From: Raphanus sativus
Lineage: Eukaryota > Streptophyta > Magnoliopsida > Brassicales > Brassicaceae
Reading direction: 5' to 3'
Assembly (NCBI RefSeq): GCF_000801105.2
Contig: NC_079519.1
Location: forward strand, 14,243,547 to 14,307,546
DNA: 64,000 bases
The notes below the pieces were generated by a model, which was not told the DNA's origin, searched no databases, and worked only from the letters and a program-made list of their open reading frames with translations. Shown here in pieces: positions 30,960 to 43,596 of the stretch. Both the position numbers and the translations under genes were made by a program. Positions within the stretch are counted from its first letter, which is position 1, and each line of letters begins with the position of its first letter.

Positions 30960-33618
30960 TTAGATTGCCACCATTCTTTCAATACTCCTGGCTGAATCCA
31001 GGAATTTGGCATATGCATCAGCATCAACACTCTCTAAGCTCTGCTCGGCTTCAGCTCTGACTAAAGCGAGTTCAAGTGGATCCTCGGTGAGAATCTCCCC
31101 GATCATTCCCTCATGCGGCTGTAACGGATCACCATCTTCTTGGACAGTGAAGGTTTGTCCATCCAGCATCGGCTTCTTGAGCATCTGATCCATCTCAAAC
31201 TTCATCACAATATCTCCAAGGTGGAGATCAATCTTCCCTTTTCGGACATCAATGATAGCTCCAACAGTGCAGAGGAATGGTCTGCCTAGGATCAGGGGAT
31301 CATTTGAATCTTCCTCGACTTCCAGAACAACGAAATCGGCAGGAACAAGTGTGTTCCTAACCAGAACTTGAAGATCTTCGAGGATTCCAACTAGAGACTT
31401 CACAGATCGATCAGCAAACACTAGTGACATCCTGGTAGGCTTGAAGTCCGTGTATCCAAGGCGCTTAGCCACTCTATATGGCATGAGGTCTATGCTTGAC
31501 CCTAGATCGACCAGTGAGCATGAGAAGACTGTTCTCCCAATCTGAACTGAGAGGACAAATTTTCCCGGATCACCACAGCTTCTTGATCCTTCTGTTTTGG
31601 AGCACCGCACTGCACTCCTTAGAGACAATCATGAACTCGCTGTCATCAGATATCTTCCCAGATATCAGTCCCTTCACAAAGCTACGCGTGGATTGTATGA
31701 TCTGGATCGCACTCATTAGAGGGAGCTTAACAGTTAGGTCTTCCAGCATCTTCCTGCACTTCATCTCTTCCTTATCCTTGCGTGTAGCCTTAGCTGGAAC
31801 AGGGTAGAGTACTTTTGGTAAATACTGACGAGCAGAAGAAGGTGCTGCGGTCGGTGGAACAGCCCCAGCGGGTCGCTCTGCTTCAGTCGGAACAGTCTCA
31901 GTAGGTTGTTATGCCTCTTCCTCATCTGTGGGTACAGCTTTAGGTGGCTTATCTGACTCCTTCTACTTCCCTTTCTCAGCCGATGTGAATCTCTTGGGGT
32001 CCAGATCAGGCAGTTGCTTTCCACTCCTTAGACCTACTGCATTGCACTCCTTGGGGTTCATGTCTGTTTTTCCAGGGAGAGTTCCTTGCTGTCTCTTCAC
32101 ACTCTCAGCAGTCTGAGCAATCTGAATATCCATCTGTCTCATATGGCTTGAGACATTGTCATACTTGGCACTCAGGTCATTGAACATATGATTCATCATG
32201 GTGTTGATGTCGTTTGTGACCTGGTTCAGTGCTTTCCCTTGGATCTGCTGTCCTTGGAGCAGTTGGCTCATCATATTGGCGAGGCTCTTCATGTCATCAT
32301 GCGGAGCAGTCTGAGCCGGTTGTGCAGCCTGCTGATTAACCGGCTGTTTCTGGCTGTGGAACTGAGCATTCTGAGCTGGGTTGAGGACAAAGGTTCTTCC
32401 CTGATTGCCATAAGGCCTTTGGTATCCACTGTTCTGACCCTGATTCCTTGAGCTTTATCGTCTGGTTTAGGGGCATTGAACAGGTGGGGATTGTTCCTCA
32501 CGTTAGGGTTCGGGTGATAGTTCTTGAACTGCCATCCTTGCCCATTCACATAACTCACTTCATGCTGATCCTCAGCCGACTGATCTGCCTCCGATGTGCC
32601 TTCCGCGGTTGCTTTATCCTGAGGGGATTCTTCCATGATGAAGACCTGGTTCTTATTGCTCTTAATCAGCTGATCGACCTGGCAGAGAGCTCATCAATCT
32701 TGCTGTTATCGATGCTTTCCACCTTCTGAGTGCGATCAGTCTCGCGGTTATTATCAGCTGAGCTTGAGGCCATGTTCTCAATCAACTCGAAGGCACCTTG
32801 AGTGGACTGAGTCATGAAATCTCCCTTACTGGCTGAGTTCAAAGCCTTCATGTACTCCTAGCCTACTTCATCGTACAACACTCCCAGCAGATAGTCTTCC
32901 TCAAAACCGTGATGCGGGCACTCTCTGCGGTAGACGTTGAATCGCTCCCATGCATCGCAGAACGGCTCGTCCACCAACTGTTTGAAGGTCACGATCTTCT
33001 GCCTCAGAGCTGCCGTCTTCGATTTCGTGTAGAAGTGGCTTAAGAAGGCCTCTCGGACTTGTTCCCAAGTGGTGAGTGATCCCGTGGGTAGGAATCAAGC
33101 CAGGGAGCAGCTTTCCCATCAAGAGAGAAAGGGAATAGAGGACACTTGATGAAATCGGGTGGTACTCCATTCGCTTTAGTGAAACCACACATCTTCTCAA
33201 AGTGCTCGATGTGGTCCATCGGTATCTCAGCAGGAAGTCCATTGAAGATCTTCCTTTGCACTAGACTTATCAAGGCTGGCTTGATCTCGAAGTCTTGCCT
33301 AGTGCACGGTGGAGGGTTGATGGCAGATCGCGTAGCAGCTAGATTGCGCAGTAAGTTTCTCTGGCTGATCTGGACAACTTCCTCCTGTTGGTTTTGCTGG
33401 TTCGCAGCATTCAGAGCAGCTTGCTGCGCTTGGATCGTTTGCTGTATCTGCTGTTGCATGAGTGCAAACGCAGCAGTGAGATCATCCTGGTGATCACCCA
33501 TGTTGGTGTTCGTAGATCTCGGCTGTTGACGGTTCTGTCATTCCAATCTCGCTAGTTCTTCGTTGGTAAGCTGATGTAATGGTCCTTGTGCGTTGCTCCG
33601 AGTATGTCTACTGGTCAT
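30960..33618 (-). pseudogene. Element D gag-protease, frameshifted
   Basis: The start at 33618 gives MTSRHTRSNAQGPLHQLTNE, with an in-frame stop near 33540. 33040-33501 is Gln-rich and then enters the gag domain (IPMDHIEHFEKMCGFTKANG). After a frameshift the gag core continues (about 32850-33090: ECPHHGFEEDYLLG). 32666-32851 and 31963-32292 are linker and helical parts. 30960-31628 is the retropepsin (FSCSLVDLGSSIDLMP, so the active-site DTGSS has become DLGSS; later LILGRPFLCTVGAIID). The Thr-to-Leu change would by itself inactivate the protease. Confidence 0.85.
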
Positions 33619-33716
33619 GCACCTGGATCATCAGCTGAAACAAAGAAATAAACACGAGTTAGATATCTTAGACTAGATATGAAACCGAAAATTAGAGGTA
33701 AAAAAATATGGTCTCC

Positions 33717-33736
33717 GTCGCAACGGCGCCAAAACT
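33717..33736 (-). other. Primer-binding site of element D
   Basis: On minus TTTTGGCGCCGTTGCGACGG starts two bases after the LTR. It resembles the Asp-tRNA type with mismatches at its far end. Confidence 0.75.
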
Positions 33737-34871
33737 TGATACACTAAAAATGAATCCTTGCTACTGCCAAGTTAACAGTTGCAATTGTAGTACTTGAGAT
33801 TCAAATCCAGAGGACCAGTCTACACTCTAGTTCTATAAGTTCTGAAATCAAGCTAAGATGAAGATATGAATTTGGTTATAAGGTGACGATAGTTAACAAG
33901 CAAATAAAACACGAGAATGATTCAATTAAACAAGAGCTAGCCTAGGGTATTTCATTGGGTGTTGAATTGGAGCCAAAAAGTTATTCAAGCGCTATGAAGT
34001 GCTTTCTAGAACTCGGATCACTCAGCTGGAACACTCCACTGTCATGGCAGTGATCGCTTTGCAGATCGATCTCACCACCTAACTGTCGTTGGGATGAGGA
34101 TAGATTGCAAGCTTTAGAGAACAGGTCTGATAAGTTCACTTACCACCCTAATATCTACTTTCGCTGATTAGGGATAATAAGCTCATTCAATACATGTCAA
34201 GTTATCTCCTAAGCGGTTAACTAGGCGATGAACTAGTGATCTAACATCAAGTGATCAGGTTAATGAAAGCAGTAAGAACATTATGGATCGCTTATCTATG
34301 TTTAGCTCATGTCTCAACACCCTAAAAACCCTAGGCGAGCAAGGCTACTACTCGATCATGATGCAATTAAACAAAGACATAAATCCTGAATAAAATTGCA
34401 TAAGAACAGAGTATGAAACAATAGGGTTCAGATGATCTTCTCTATGAGAGGATGGATTCTTCTCCCTTACAAGTTGCAGATCGCAAATCACAGTGTTCTC
34501 TTATAAAAATTAGCGTAAGAAAAATAGTAAAAAGATAGATGGCGTTTTATATGGAGGCGCCAATCAGAAGAAAAGAGAATAGGGCAACATGGCTTTAATT
34601 CCCGAAATAAGAGTTTCCATATTCGTCGGGAACAATCTCCGGATCACTCCGTCTGCTTGTTCCGCTTGAGAGAGAACAGTCTCGGGACTGTTCTACTTGA
34701 GTGTTCTCCGCAGGATTGCTCCAAAAGGACATTTTTTCATCATGCACCTTCTCTTCTCTCTTTTGCTAACTCCAGACCTGCAAAAGGTCAAAAAGGACTA
34801 GACTGACACGAATTAGTCACTTGAAACAAATGAAAACATATATACAATGATGTGAAAAACACCATATATCA
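33737..34871 (-). repeat. 5' LTR of element D, 1135 bp
   Basis: In + view it runs from TGATACACTAAAAATG to ACCATATATCA. The outer flank GACGC is the TSD copy. A TATA-like box on minus, TATAAAA, lies at 34545-34551. The partner LTR is in the gap. Confidence 0.85.
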
Positions 34872-36830
34872 GACGCCGAAATCCGTTATCCCCTGATGGA
34901 AAAATTAGCATACGCAGTCGTAACATCGGTGCGGAAGCTTCGACCTTATTTTCAATCCCACACTATCGTCATCCTCACAACGTTTCCCATCCAAACTATC
35001 TTGCATAGTCCAAGCCAGTCGGGAAGGTTAGCCAAATGGGCCGTCGAACTCAGCGAGTACGATATAGACTATCGCCCCAGAACGAGTGCAAAGTCTCAAG
35101 TCCTCCCAGATTTCTTGGTGGAGTTACCAACCAAAGCCATAACTAATAAAGGATCCGAGATCGGCATCCGTTTGGCGTCGCCGACCGGAGAGATCCTCGA
35201 ACAATCGTTTAGATTAGAGTTCCACGCCTCGAACAACGAGGCAGAGTACGAGGCCCTTATTGCGGGACTACGATTAGTCAGTGGTTTGAAGATACGAAAT
35301 ATCCACGCTTACTGCGACTCTCACCAGAATTATCCCAGGACTTTGATTCTTTCGCCCTGACCAGAATTCCTCGTTCCGAGAATACACAAGAAGACACACT
35401 CGCAGCCCTGGCATCGAGTTCAGATCCGGGACTTAAATGAGTAATCCCGGTAGAGTTCATTGAACATCCAAGCATTGGACCTCCCGTCGTCATCAATCTT
35501 ATTCAAGATGATAACGAGGAAGAAATCACAGTCGAATCAGAAGAAACGCCTGAACAAAAAGAATATGGCTGCGATACGTCGTGGCTAGAGACGATACGAG
35601 CATATATCATCGACGGAAAATTACCTCCCGAGAAGTGGGCGGCTCGAAGAGTCCGAACCCAAGCCGCCCGTTATGTAACGGTCGACGGAGAAATTTACAA
35701 ATGGAAATTCTCTGGACCACTCCTGACTTGTTTAGAAGGACATAAGGCTAGAAAGGTAATGGAAGAAGTTCACTCTGGTTCCTGCGGAAATCATTCCGGC
35801 GGAAGATCGCTCGCCGTAAAAATAAAATGCCACGGGTATTACTGGCCAACGATGATCGGAGACTGCGAAAAATTCACACGAAAATGTGAAAAATGCCAGA
35901 GGCACGCTCCAACTATTCGGCAACCTGCGGAAGAACTCTCCTCCATTACGTCACCATACCCCTTCATGCACTGGGCTACGGATATCGTAGGACCTCTTCA
36001 CAAATCCAAGCAAAAACGCTTTTTGCTGGTCCTCACAGATTTCTTTTCGAAATGGGTAGAAGCCGAATTATACGCAAGTATAAAGGACGCACAAGTCGAA
36101 AATTTCGTATGGAAAAACATTATCTGTAGGCATGGAATCCCATATGAAATAGTAACGGATAACGGATCACAGTTCATCTCTACCCGCTTCGAAGCATTTT
36201 GCGAAAAATGGAAGATACGATTGACCAAGTCAACTCCCAGATATCCGCAGTGCAACGGACAGGCGGAAACAATCAATAAGACCGTCCTTGACGGACTTAA
36301 GAAACGCCTGGACAAAAAGAAAGGGAGATGGGTGGAGGAACTCGAAGGAGTCCTCTGGTCACACGGTACAACTCCGAGACGAGGAACGGGAGAAACACCC
36401 TTCGCCCTCGTATACGGCACCGAATGCATGATTCCCGCGGAAGTCGAATTTCCCGGGATCCGTAGACGGCTTCTCCCAGAACGGGAAGAAATAAACAATG
36501 CCATGCTATTGGATAATCTCGATCTCGTCAACGAGCAACGGGATCGGGCCCTAACCCGAATCCAAAACTATCAACACGCAGCCGCAAAATACTATAACTC
36601 CAACGTCTGAAATCGCTGATTTCACGTAGGAGACTTAGTTCTGCGCAAAGTTTTCCAGAACACTGCTGAACAAAATGCAGGAAAGCTAGGAGCCAACTGG
36701 GAAGGACCATATAAGATTATAAAAGTCGTTCGGCCCGGTTCCTATGAGATCGAAAACATGCAAGGTGAAAATCCCAAGAACTTGGAACATCATGCATCTC
36801 AAAAAGTACTATCACTAAAACATCGCAATC
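34872..36830 (+). pseudogene. Element E pol 3' part: RNase H and integrase, broken
   Basis: It opens in frame with IRYPLMEKLAYAVV (end of RT/RNase H linker), then the RNase H core (NNEAEYEALIAGLRL). A deletion and frameshift follow at about 35320 (YCDS is joined to unrelated codons), so the last RNase H part is damaged. Integrase at 35759-36610 has the finger (HSGSCGNHSGGR, then CEKCQRHAP), the catalytic Asp in ATDIVGP, Asp in TDNGSQF and Glu in GQAETINK, and the Tat-type C-terminal domain (FHVGDLVLRKVF, then GKLGANWEGPYKI) after two stops at about 36608 and 36614. Confidence 0.88.
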
Positions 36831-36836
36831 AAAGAA

Positions 36837-36879
36837 CTACGAGATGGTTTGATCCCCGAAAAGGGGTACGTAGGCAACT
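36837..36879 (+). other. Conserved Tat post-pol block with hairpin (element E)
   Basis: CTACGAGATGG and TTTGATCCCC, then loop GAAAA and GGGG, then TACGTAGGCAAC. Same order as C (10401-10448) and F (47531-47574), with a different hairpin. Confidence 0.65.
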
Positions 36880-37849
36880 CGCTAGTATAAAAAAGGGGGG
36901 GGAGCGGGGTGCGTATATTCGTATACTCCCACGACTTTCTAAATTTTACGGAAAACTCTGAATTTTCGAAACTCTTCAACAACGATTATCGCATTCCGAA
37001 ATCGTCACTCATCTAAACTACAATATTCAAAAGCCTGTAACTCTTTTATGGCATAAGAAAAATCCGTTCACTGCACTGCGAGACGTTGCTTCGTGCCCGA
37101 ATAATTTTTTTCTCGTAAAAACTTTTAAAAACAAAACACCTACAGAACGGCATCATGTCTTTGTTGCTGATCACAACAAACGAACTCCAACGTCCTAAAC
37201 AGACAAGCCACCTAAGGGTAGGCTCTCTTACATCCGACCAGGATACCATAGCGCGCTATACAAGAAAATCGAAATTTCGTCTGAGAGCTTTGTAAATGAA
37301 GTAGCTCCGACTCGTATCCAGACAAATCATAATAAGCCGATAACACTTCGCGGATTTTAAAACGGTACGAGTCAGGTTAAAATCGCAAACAGGCAAAACG
37401 AAAGCCGATTTGTCATCGCAAAATCTCAGTCCGAAAGTAAACCTAGGTCTTGCCCTAAACCCAGTCATGCTGGTGCTTAACATCTCATAGGCATAGTATC
37501 GACACCTGATACGAGATCCCAAAATTTGTCTCTTCACTAAAATTCGTCCGTTTTACGAACCTCCGCGGAAATTCATAAACTGCGGAAAAACTCGCTTTGA
37601 ACACGCGATATATATGGTGATCATCTGAGAAGAAGGGATGAGACGACAACTCATACCCTATCTCTCAAACTTTGACATACGGAAGTTCTCATAAATACGC
37701 AAATCCGAATTTTCATTAATTAATAACCGCAACGCGGTAGGGATTCAAAGCCACAAGTGGCCAGTACCGAAGATAAAAACACGGCCTTTTGAGGCCGGAA
37801 CAAACACAAACTCATAAAACGCTTAAACCAAAAGACCACAATCTTAAAC
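36880..37849 (+). other. Element E 3' region between pol and the antisense ORF
   Basis: No gene is seen. 37040-37500 matches element C (11290-10880) in reverse complement. Confidence 0.6.
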
Positions 37850-39040
37850 CTAGACGTCCCCTTCACCTACCTCGCTCGCAGCCGCTTCGTCACCATCTTC
37901 TCCGGTCGCCGAACCGGGCTTCTCGGCATCCTCCGCAAATCGTTCCGGAACGCACTCAGATCGCAGATCAGACAGCAGCAGCTCGAAAGTTCTGTCCAAG
38001 GACCCCAACTCGGACATGCGGGCCGATATGCTATCCTCCTCAGGCTGAAGGGACGAAGAGGGATCATCTTTAAGCGCATGAATAAACGCCATCCCACCAT
38101 CAATGTTCGCTGAGATCAGATCCCTGCGGTAAGCAAGCTCTAAAGAGTTCAGGATCTCGGCGAAACCCGCCAAACGGGACTGGAACCCGGCACACAAAGC
38201 ACTCATGGCATCATCCGCACTGCGACGCATCAAGCCCTCGCTAGCCTCGATCTGGTGCTGGAGTCGACGAACCTCCGAAGCCTTTGCCTTCCTGGTTTTC
38301 TTCTCCTTGATCAAAGCACTCGCAGTTTTCCCAAGATCTCTCTCAAGCTCGCCGACCTGCCCCTCAAGCCTAGACACCTTAGCGGTGCAGGAATCCGTCA
38401 GCGCCGTCATTGTACTTTGGACTTCGGATAATTGGCCGTGCGCTTCTCCGAGCTCCCTGGCAAGACGAGCAGCCTCGGTACTGCAATCCCCAATCATCCC
38501 GTCGATCAGAGGTATGAACTATGGGAAAAAAGTCGTGTTAATAAGCATCAAATCAAAAAGGAAGGATAAGTTAAAATCAAAACAACATACATTTCCGCGG
38601 AGAACGGGTGCAATACGCAATCCCTCCGGCAGCGGAGGACCTCCCTCGATAAGTGCCACACACTTCCTCTTCCGAGACCGAGAGATCGGGACAGCACTTG
38701 CTGCTCGCAACCCTAGAACAATCTCCTTCTTGGCAGGAGGAACGGGCTCAACAGCCTCTTCCTTGTCTTCAACGATGATCGGAACGGACAACGATCCCGG
38801 AGCCTAGGATGGGACTTCTAGAGACTGCATCTCGGAGCTCTCTCCGACTTCAGGAAGAATTGGAACCTCGGAACCGGAAGCTGGGGCGTCTGTCGCGGCA
38901 GGAGAGGATGATTTCTCTTTGGTGGTCTGGACGATTTCCTTCTCGGCCTTACGACGAGCCATCCTCTCGCGGAACGAAAGGAAACCAGCAACACAAGTTG
39001 GCTCAGGTGCAGATCCATCAACTGGGGCCGAGCTCCGCAC
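37850..39040 (-). pseudogene. Element E antisense ORF, 5'-truncated, with one intron
   Basis: It runs opposite to pol, between pol and the 3' LTR. A readable tail begins near 39040 (FLSFRERMARRKAEKE), has a stop at 38804-38806, then continues in frame to a GT donor at 38590. A 72-bp intron (38519-38590) ends in AG. The last exon (to 37850) opens FIPLIDGMIGDCSTEAARL and encodes about 215 residues of coiled-coil-like sequence ending in an acidic tail. The layout (phase-0 intron directly before a C-terminal coiled coil) matches the antisense gene of F. The N-terminal half is lost at the junction with the LTR fragment. Confidence 0.65.
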
Positions 39041-39890
39041 GAAGCTCGGTCGCTATAGCGATCGAGCGTTCGTACATCGATCATTTTCCGAAACGTCCGA
39101 AGTCTTCCCACAACGACGATACGACGTAAAACTATGCATTCTCGACTATCCGTATAGCCGCTCTCCGCAACTTACGACTATCTGTTTCTTGATCTTTCGA
39201 TCAAATGGAATCATCCGTTTGGTTTACGATAAAACCGCGGAAACTTGACCTTATCGGAGACAACGTAAAAATGTCTCGAATCAAAAATACGGCCCAAAGA
39301 GGTCCTAAACTTGATTCGAGGCCCACATACGATTTCTTAAAAACCCATAAACCTTATGACGGTTTATGCTTGGAGGATAAGCATCAGTTTCCGCGGAAAA
39401 AAATGGAAACTTTCCGCAGATAATCATGAAGATCGGAAAAAATGAAATATTCCCATTTTTCGATTATGACGGCTTAAGGGCAAAAGGGGGAAGCGAAAAC
39501 CGACCTTGGAGGGAGTATATAAGGAGTTCAAGGCGAGAGGCATAGAGACATCACTTTTCCAGAGCAACTTAGCACTTAGAGCAATTTAGGCAACTTTCTA
39601 TTTTTCTTTTTCGAGCTGCGACTCAATTAGGTTTAGCCACCTTCGGGTATTAGAACTAGGATCTCGCCAACAGCTCTCGTAGCCGAAGCACGTTACCTTG
39701 TTGTTGTCAAGCTCATACGCAGATTCGGAATAAAATCCTTCTTGCTCTTTTTTACGATTTTTATTTTATTTTCCGTTATTGTCGTGTTCTGATTGCTTGA
39801 CGTGTGGTTTCTCAGAAATCCGGGACCTCTGGGAAATTAGGGTTTTCCTAGTTTCCTTATTTATACGAAATATTGACGGTGCGAATTTTG
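39041..39890 (+). repeat. 3' LTR fragment of element E
   Basis: It matches the reverse complement of C 9100-8248. It begins inside a palindrome unit (GCTCGGTCGCTATAGCGA), so the first 1.2 kb of the LTR is missing. The TATA box GTATATAAGG is at 39515-39524. Confidence 0.85.
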
Positions 39891-40542
39891 GTTCCCACAT
39901 ATAGGCCACTCTCGTGAATCTCAATGCTGCACTCTACATTTCTGCAGAAAAGGTCACGCTCAGACTTACTATGGTCTGGTGGGGGCCTGCCCCGCGGAGC
40001 AACTTCACACCAGACACACTCCTTTCCACGTCTGGATAAGTATTATATTTAAGTGCTAACCGGTATTTTCGCACATTTGCTCCCTGCATATCAGCCGTCA
40101 GCATCTGATTACAGTACTTTGCAGTGTACGTCATGCCCCCTGCGTGTATTTAGCTCGTAGCGTCTTTAACACAGGGTTTGGGTAGCACTAGTACGGTGGT
40201 CCCCACGTAACTTTTGGACTTATAGCCTTTACGCAGGGCCCGAGGTGCAGACAATGTAATAGGGTTGATCAGACCCGTTCCTTATATGTCGTACACCTAT
40301 GTTAGTAGTCTCACTAGTATATATAGGGTTTGCTGAGATCTAAGATCCCTTAGGACCTGACCTAGCTAGTATGCCCCTTTAAGTACAGTGGAGTTCCTAT
40401 AACCCCTTTAGCAGTAACTAATAATGTATTTTATAAGTTTAGTCCAGAGACGTTATCGCATACATAGGAGTAGGAAACCAGTGTACTTAAATATATCATA
40501 ATAATAGTAGTAGTATATAAAGCTTGATCCAGGGACCTTACT
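39891..40542 (-). other. Element G 3' non-coding region
   Basis: No gene, repeat array or hairpin block was recognised here. Confidence 0.5.
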
Positions 40543-42176
40543 TTAGAAGTGATAGAATTTAAGGTGCAAGGCATTCCAGCAGTTGGGTTGGACCTTACCG
40601 TTGTTGTCTTCCAGCTTATAGGCTCCTGCCCCTTGCACCTCTATTACTTTATAGAGACCTTCCCATCCAGGAGCGAGTTTCCCGGCTGATTTGTCCCTTG
40701 TGTGGTCGCAGACTCGCCTTAGGACCCAATCCTCTTTCTGGAAGGTTTTGGATCTGAGACCTTTTTGTTGTAGCTCTTGGCTACTTTCAATTGGTAGGAC
40801 GCATTTCTAAGGCGGGCCGCCTCCCTCTTTTCATCGAGTAGGTCTAGACTATGGGACATTAGCTCGTTATTCTCCTCATGGGAGAGAAATTCAGAGATGG
40901 TGGTCCTTACGTGCACCTCTGTGGGTATCACCGCTTCAGCACCATAGACGAGGGAGAAGGGAGTCTCCTGGGTAGCCGTCTTCGGGGTTGTCCGATAGGC
41001 CCAGAGTACTCCATGTAGCTCTTCTGCCCATCGCCCATGGGCGTCTTCTAGGCGCTTCTTGAGCATGTTCACCACTGTCTTATTAGTGTATTCGGCTTGA
41101 CCGTTAGATTGGGGATGTCGTGGTGCTGAATAGGAAAGCTTGATGTTCCAGTCTTTGCAGAACTTTCGGAAGTTGTAGCTTGTGAACTGGGGTCCGTTGT
41201 CTGTGACGATCTCATGGGAGTTCCGAAGCGTGTGATCACGTTAGTCCATAGGAATTTCCTGATCTGGAGATCCGTTATCTTGGCTAGTGCTTCAGCTTCT
41301 ACCCACTTTGTGAAATAATCTGTCACGACTAGGAGAAAGATCTTTTGCTCCGGTGCCATAGGGAATTTCCCCACGATGTCCATGCCCCATTTTCGGAAGG
41401 GCCAATGAGAACTTAGGGATTTGAGGTTCTCTGGTGGAAGGTTGGAGACTGGCGCATGCTTATGGCATTGGCTACAGAGCTTGGCTTGTTTGAGGGAGTC
41501 CCTCGCCATGGTTGGCCAATAGTATCATGCCCTTCTGGCTCTCAGTACCAGGCTCCGACCACTAGAATGGGAACCACATTCTCCTTCATGAAGCTCTTCT
41601 AGTATCCTGGCGGCTTCTCTAGGGGTAAGACATCGTAGATAGGGTCCTGAAAAGGATCTTTGGTATAGTTTCCCCTCAGAAAAAGCAGTACCTGACAGCT
41701 TGACGCCTTATCTTCCCACTTTCATCCTTATCTTCAGGCAAGGTGTCGTACCTTAAATAGTTAATGATTGGAGTCATCCAGGTCTCTCCTTCGTCTACCA
41801 CGACACTTCTTCAGGCTCCGTCTCTTTTTCGGTTGCAGGCCATTGGAGTACCAGTAGTGGGATGGTCATATGACTCGTCGTTTCTAGGGCGGACCCTAGA
41901 TTAGCTAGAGCGTCGGCCTGGGAGTTGTGCTCCCTAGGGATCTGGGTGAGCTTGCAGTGTCGGAACCTGTCCAGTAGTCGCTTAGCCACGGATAGATACC
42001 TGATCATACTTGGATCTTTTGCCTGGTAGTCTCCTTGGACCTGAATTATGATCAGTTGCGAGTCGCTGAAGACTAGATGTCTTCTACTCCCATCTGTTTT
42101 GGCGAGTGTTAACCCTGCTATTAGAGCTTCGTATTCAGCTTCATTGTTCGTTGCTTTAAAGTTGCATTGTACGGCC
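40543..42176 (-). pseudogene. Element G pol, RNase H end and integrase
   Basis: It continues RNase H after the solo LTR with QCNFKATNNEAEYEALIAGL (catalytic Glu) and VFSDSQL, then integrase. 41069-41509 has the finger end (CSQCHKHAP), the first catalytic Asp in GMDIVGKFP, and a frameshift just before the second Asp block. 40719-41075 resumes (VNMLKKRLEDAHGRW). The C-terminal domain (SAGKLAPGWEGLYKVIEVQG) ends at TAA 40543-40545. Several stops and at least two frameshifts. Confidence 0.85.
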
Positions 42177-42745
42177 TGTTAGGCCCATATATGACCTTCT
42201 AGCTAGTAATAAACAACAAGAAATGATAACGGGCCGTGATAGGCCCATCATGAATTAAATCCTCAGAAGCAGCTAAGACAGAGCTGGAGGCTGTGAGTTG
42301 AAGATGTTCATTAGAGAGGTCGAGGAAAAGAGGCAGCTCGTGGACAAATAAATAAGTGCATGACCTGGTCAAAGAGGTAGCTCGTGGACAAATAAATAGG
42401 CGCATGACCCGGTCAAAGGGGAGCTGTTACAAATTCCTCAAATCACGGAGGAGATCTCGGGAACCAGTTGGTAGCGACCAAAGGGGGCCTGAGGCTATTT
42501 AAAGAAGACATCAAACAATGATCAAGGGATCCACAATTCAACTTCTTACGCAGAAGCTCTCAAAATACTGTACTTTCTTTGTAATCATCAACAACATCTA
42601 TTGTAAACAGTTCTTTACAAAAATCATCTATAAAATCATCATTCATTCTATAAGTTCTTACGGGATTCAGCCCACGTTATCTTTCCTAACCTTTTCCTAA
42701 ACTTTAACCTGATCTAAAATCAGGAGGTGAGTTTAATCCCTCACA
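42177..42745 (+). repeat. Solo LTR of the F family, inserted in the RNase H of G
   Basis: 569 bp, TGTTAGGCCCA...CCCTCACA, flanked by CGGCC at 42172-42176 and 42746-42750. Both ends resemble the LTR of F in reverse complement (TGTTGGGCCCG...CCCTCACA), and CTTACGGGATTCAGCCC is shared internally, so it is a related subfamily in the opposite orientation. Removing it with one TSD copy restores the RNase H frame (ATRAV joined to QCNF). Confidence 0.92.
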
Positions 42746-43046
42746 CGGCCCTTGTGGCTGATTCCCCCGTGGGGGAAGTTAAGACTAGTCCTACGCCTGC
42801 GCCCCTTACGTTACTAGATCCATCAACGTATAGTGTCCATTCGCCTTTCTCCCCTTCGCTATTACGAAGCTTTACCTCTTGTTCCAAGGCTGGAAGTATG
42901 GCAGGAGAGAATTCTGCTACGAAATATTCTAGGACTTGCGATTTGATGGCTGTTGCAGGCCGGAAGATCACATCGTCTTCCCCCAGCTCTATGGCCCATT
43001 TTGCTAGTCGTCCAGACACTTCCGGCTTATGAAGGACTGCCTTGAT
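42746..43046 (-). pseudogene. Element G pol, RNase H first part
   Basis: In frame from the F junction: IKAVLHKPEVSGRLAKWAIE, then the RNase H start LYVDGSSNVRGAGVGL (first catalytic Asp), stopping at the solo LTR. It is the direct continuation of 54545-54960 across F. Confidence 0.88.
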
Positions 43047-43596
43047 TGTGAGGGGTAAAACTCACACCTAGATTTTAGATCAGGTTTTATGTTTAGGAAA
43101 GGTTAGGGAAAGATTATCGCGGGCTGAATCCCGTAAGAACTTGATGAATGAACTTCGATTTGTATTGATATAATAGAAAATGGGATGGTTACAAAGATGT
43201 TTCTTTTGATGATTACAAAGATAATAAAAAGGATTATATCTTAAGAATGTTTCGATGAATGTTAAGTAAAATCTGAGTAGGATCGGATCCTTTTCTTAGT
43301 CTTCCACCCTCTCCTTTTATAGCCTTGGACTTCTTTAAGTTGTCTCCAACTGACCTCCGAGATTTTCTCCATTTGAGATGGAATCCGCAACAGCTTCCCC
43401 TTGACCGGGTCCTGCGCTTCTTCTTGTTGTGACGTGAGCTTCCTCTTCGTCGTGACCTCCTTAATTAGGGTCCTTAGCTTTCAGCCTTCGACTCTAGCTT
43501 AGCTCTCTTTAGACTTCGAACTCGTGATGGGCTTATCGCGGCCCATCATCTTTTATTATCGAATAATCAGCTCCCGGGCCATATTCGGGCCCAACA
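43047..43596 (-). repeat. 3' LTR of element F
   Basis: TGTGAGG...CCCAACA in + view. TATA on minus CTATAAAAGG at 43313-43322. It differs from the 5' LTR at about 43118 (C against T at 54061). Confidence 0.95.

Larger units (their letters stand above)
25609..34871 (-). mobile_element. Athila-type Ty3/gypsy element D, nearly complete but decayed
   Basis: Minus-strand element in the order 5' LTR (33737-34871), PBS, gag-PR, RT-RNase H-integrase, conserved block, Athila-type ORF, and PPT module at the gap. The PBS on minus is TTTTGGCGCCGTTGCGACGG. It inserted into the RNase H region of element E: the bases after its LTR, GACGC (34872-34876), start the E coding sequence and are the visible TSD copy. 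Many frameshifts and stops make it unable to code for complete proteins. Confidence 0.88.
34872..39890 (+). mobile_element. Tat-like Ty3/gypsy element E, 5'-truncated
   Basis: Plus-strand relative of element C. It begins in the middle of pol at the insertion site of D and contains the end of RNase H, integrase, the Tat post-pol block, the 3' region, an antisense ORF, and the 3' part of an LTR. The 5' half should lie on the other side of D, in the gap. The LTR ends GTGCGAATTTTG against GCGAATTTCA in C, so the terminal dinucleotide is mutated and the exact end is approximate. Confidence 0.8.
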
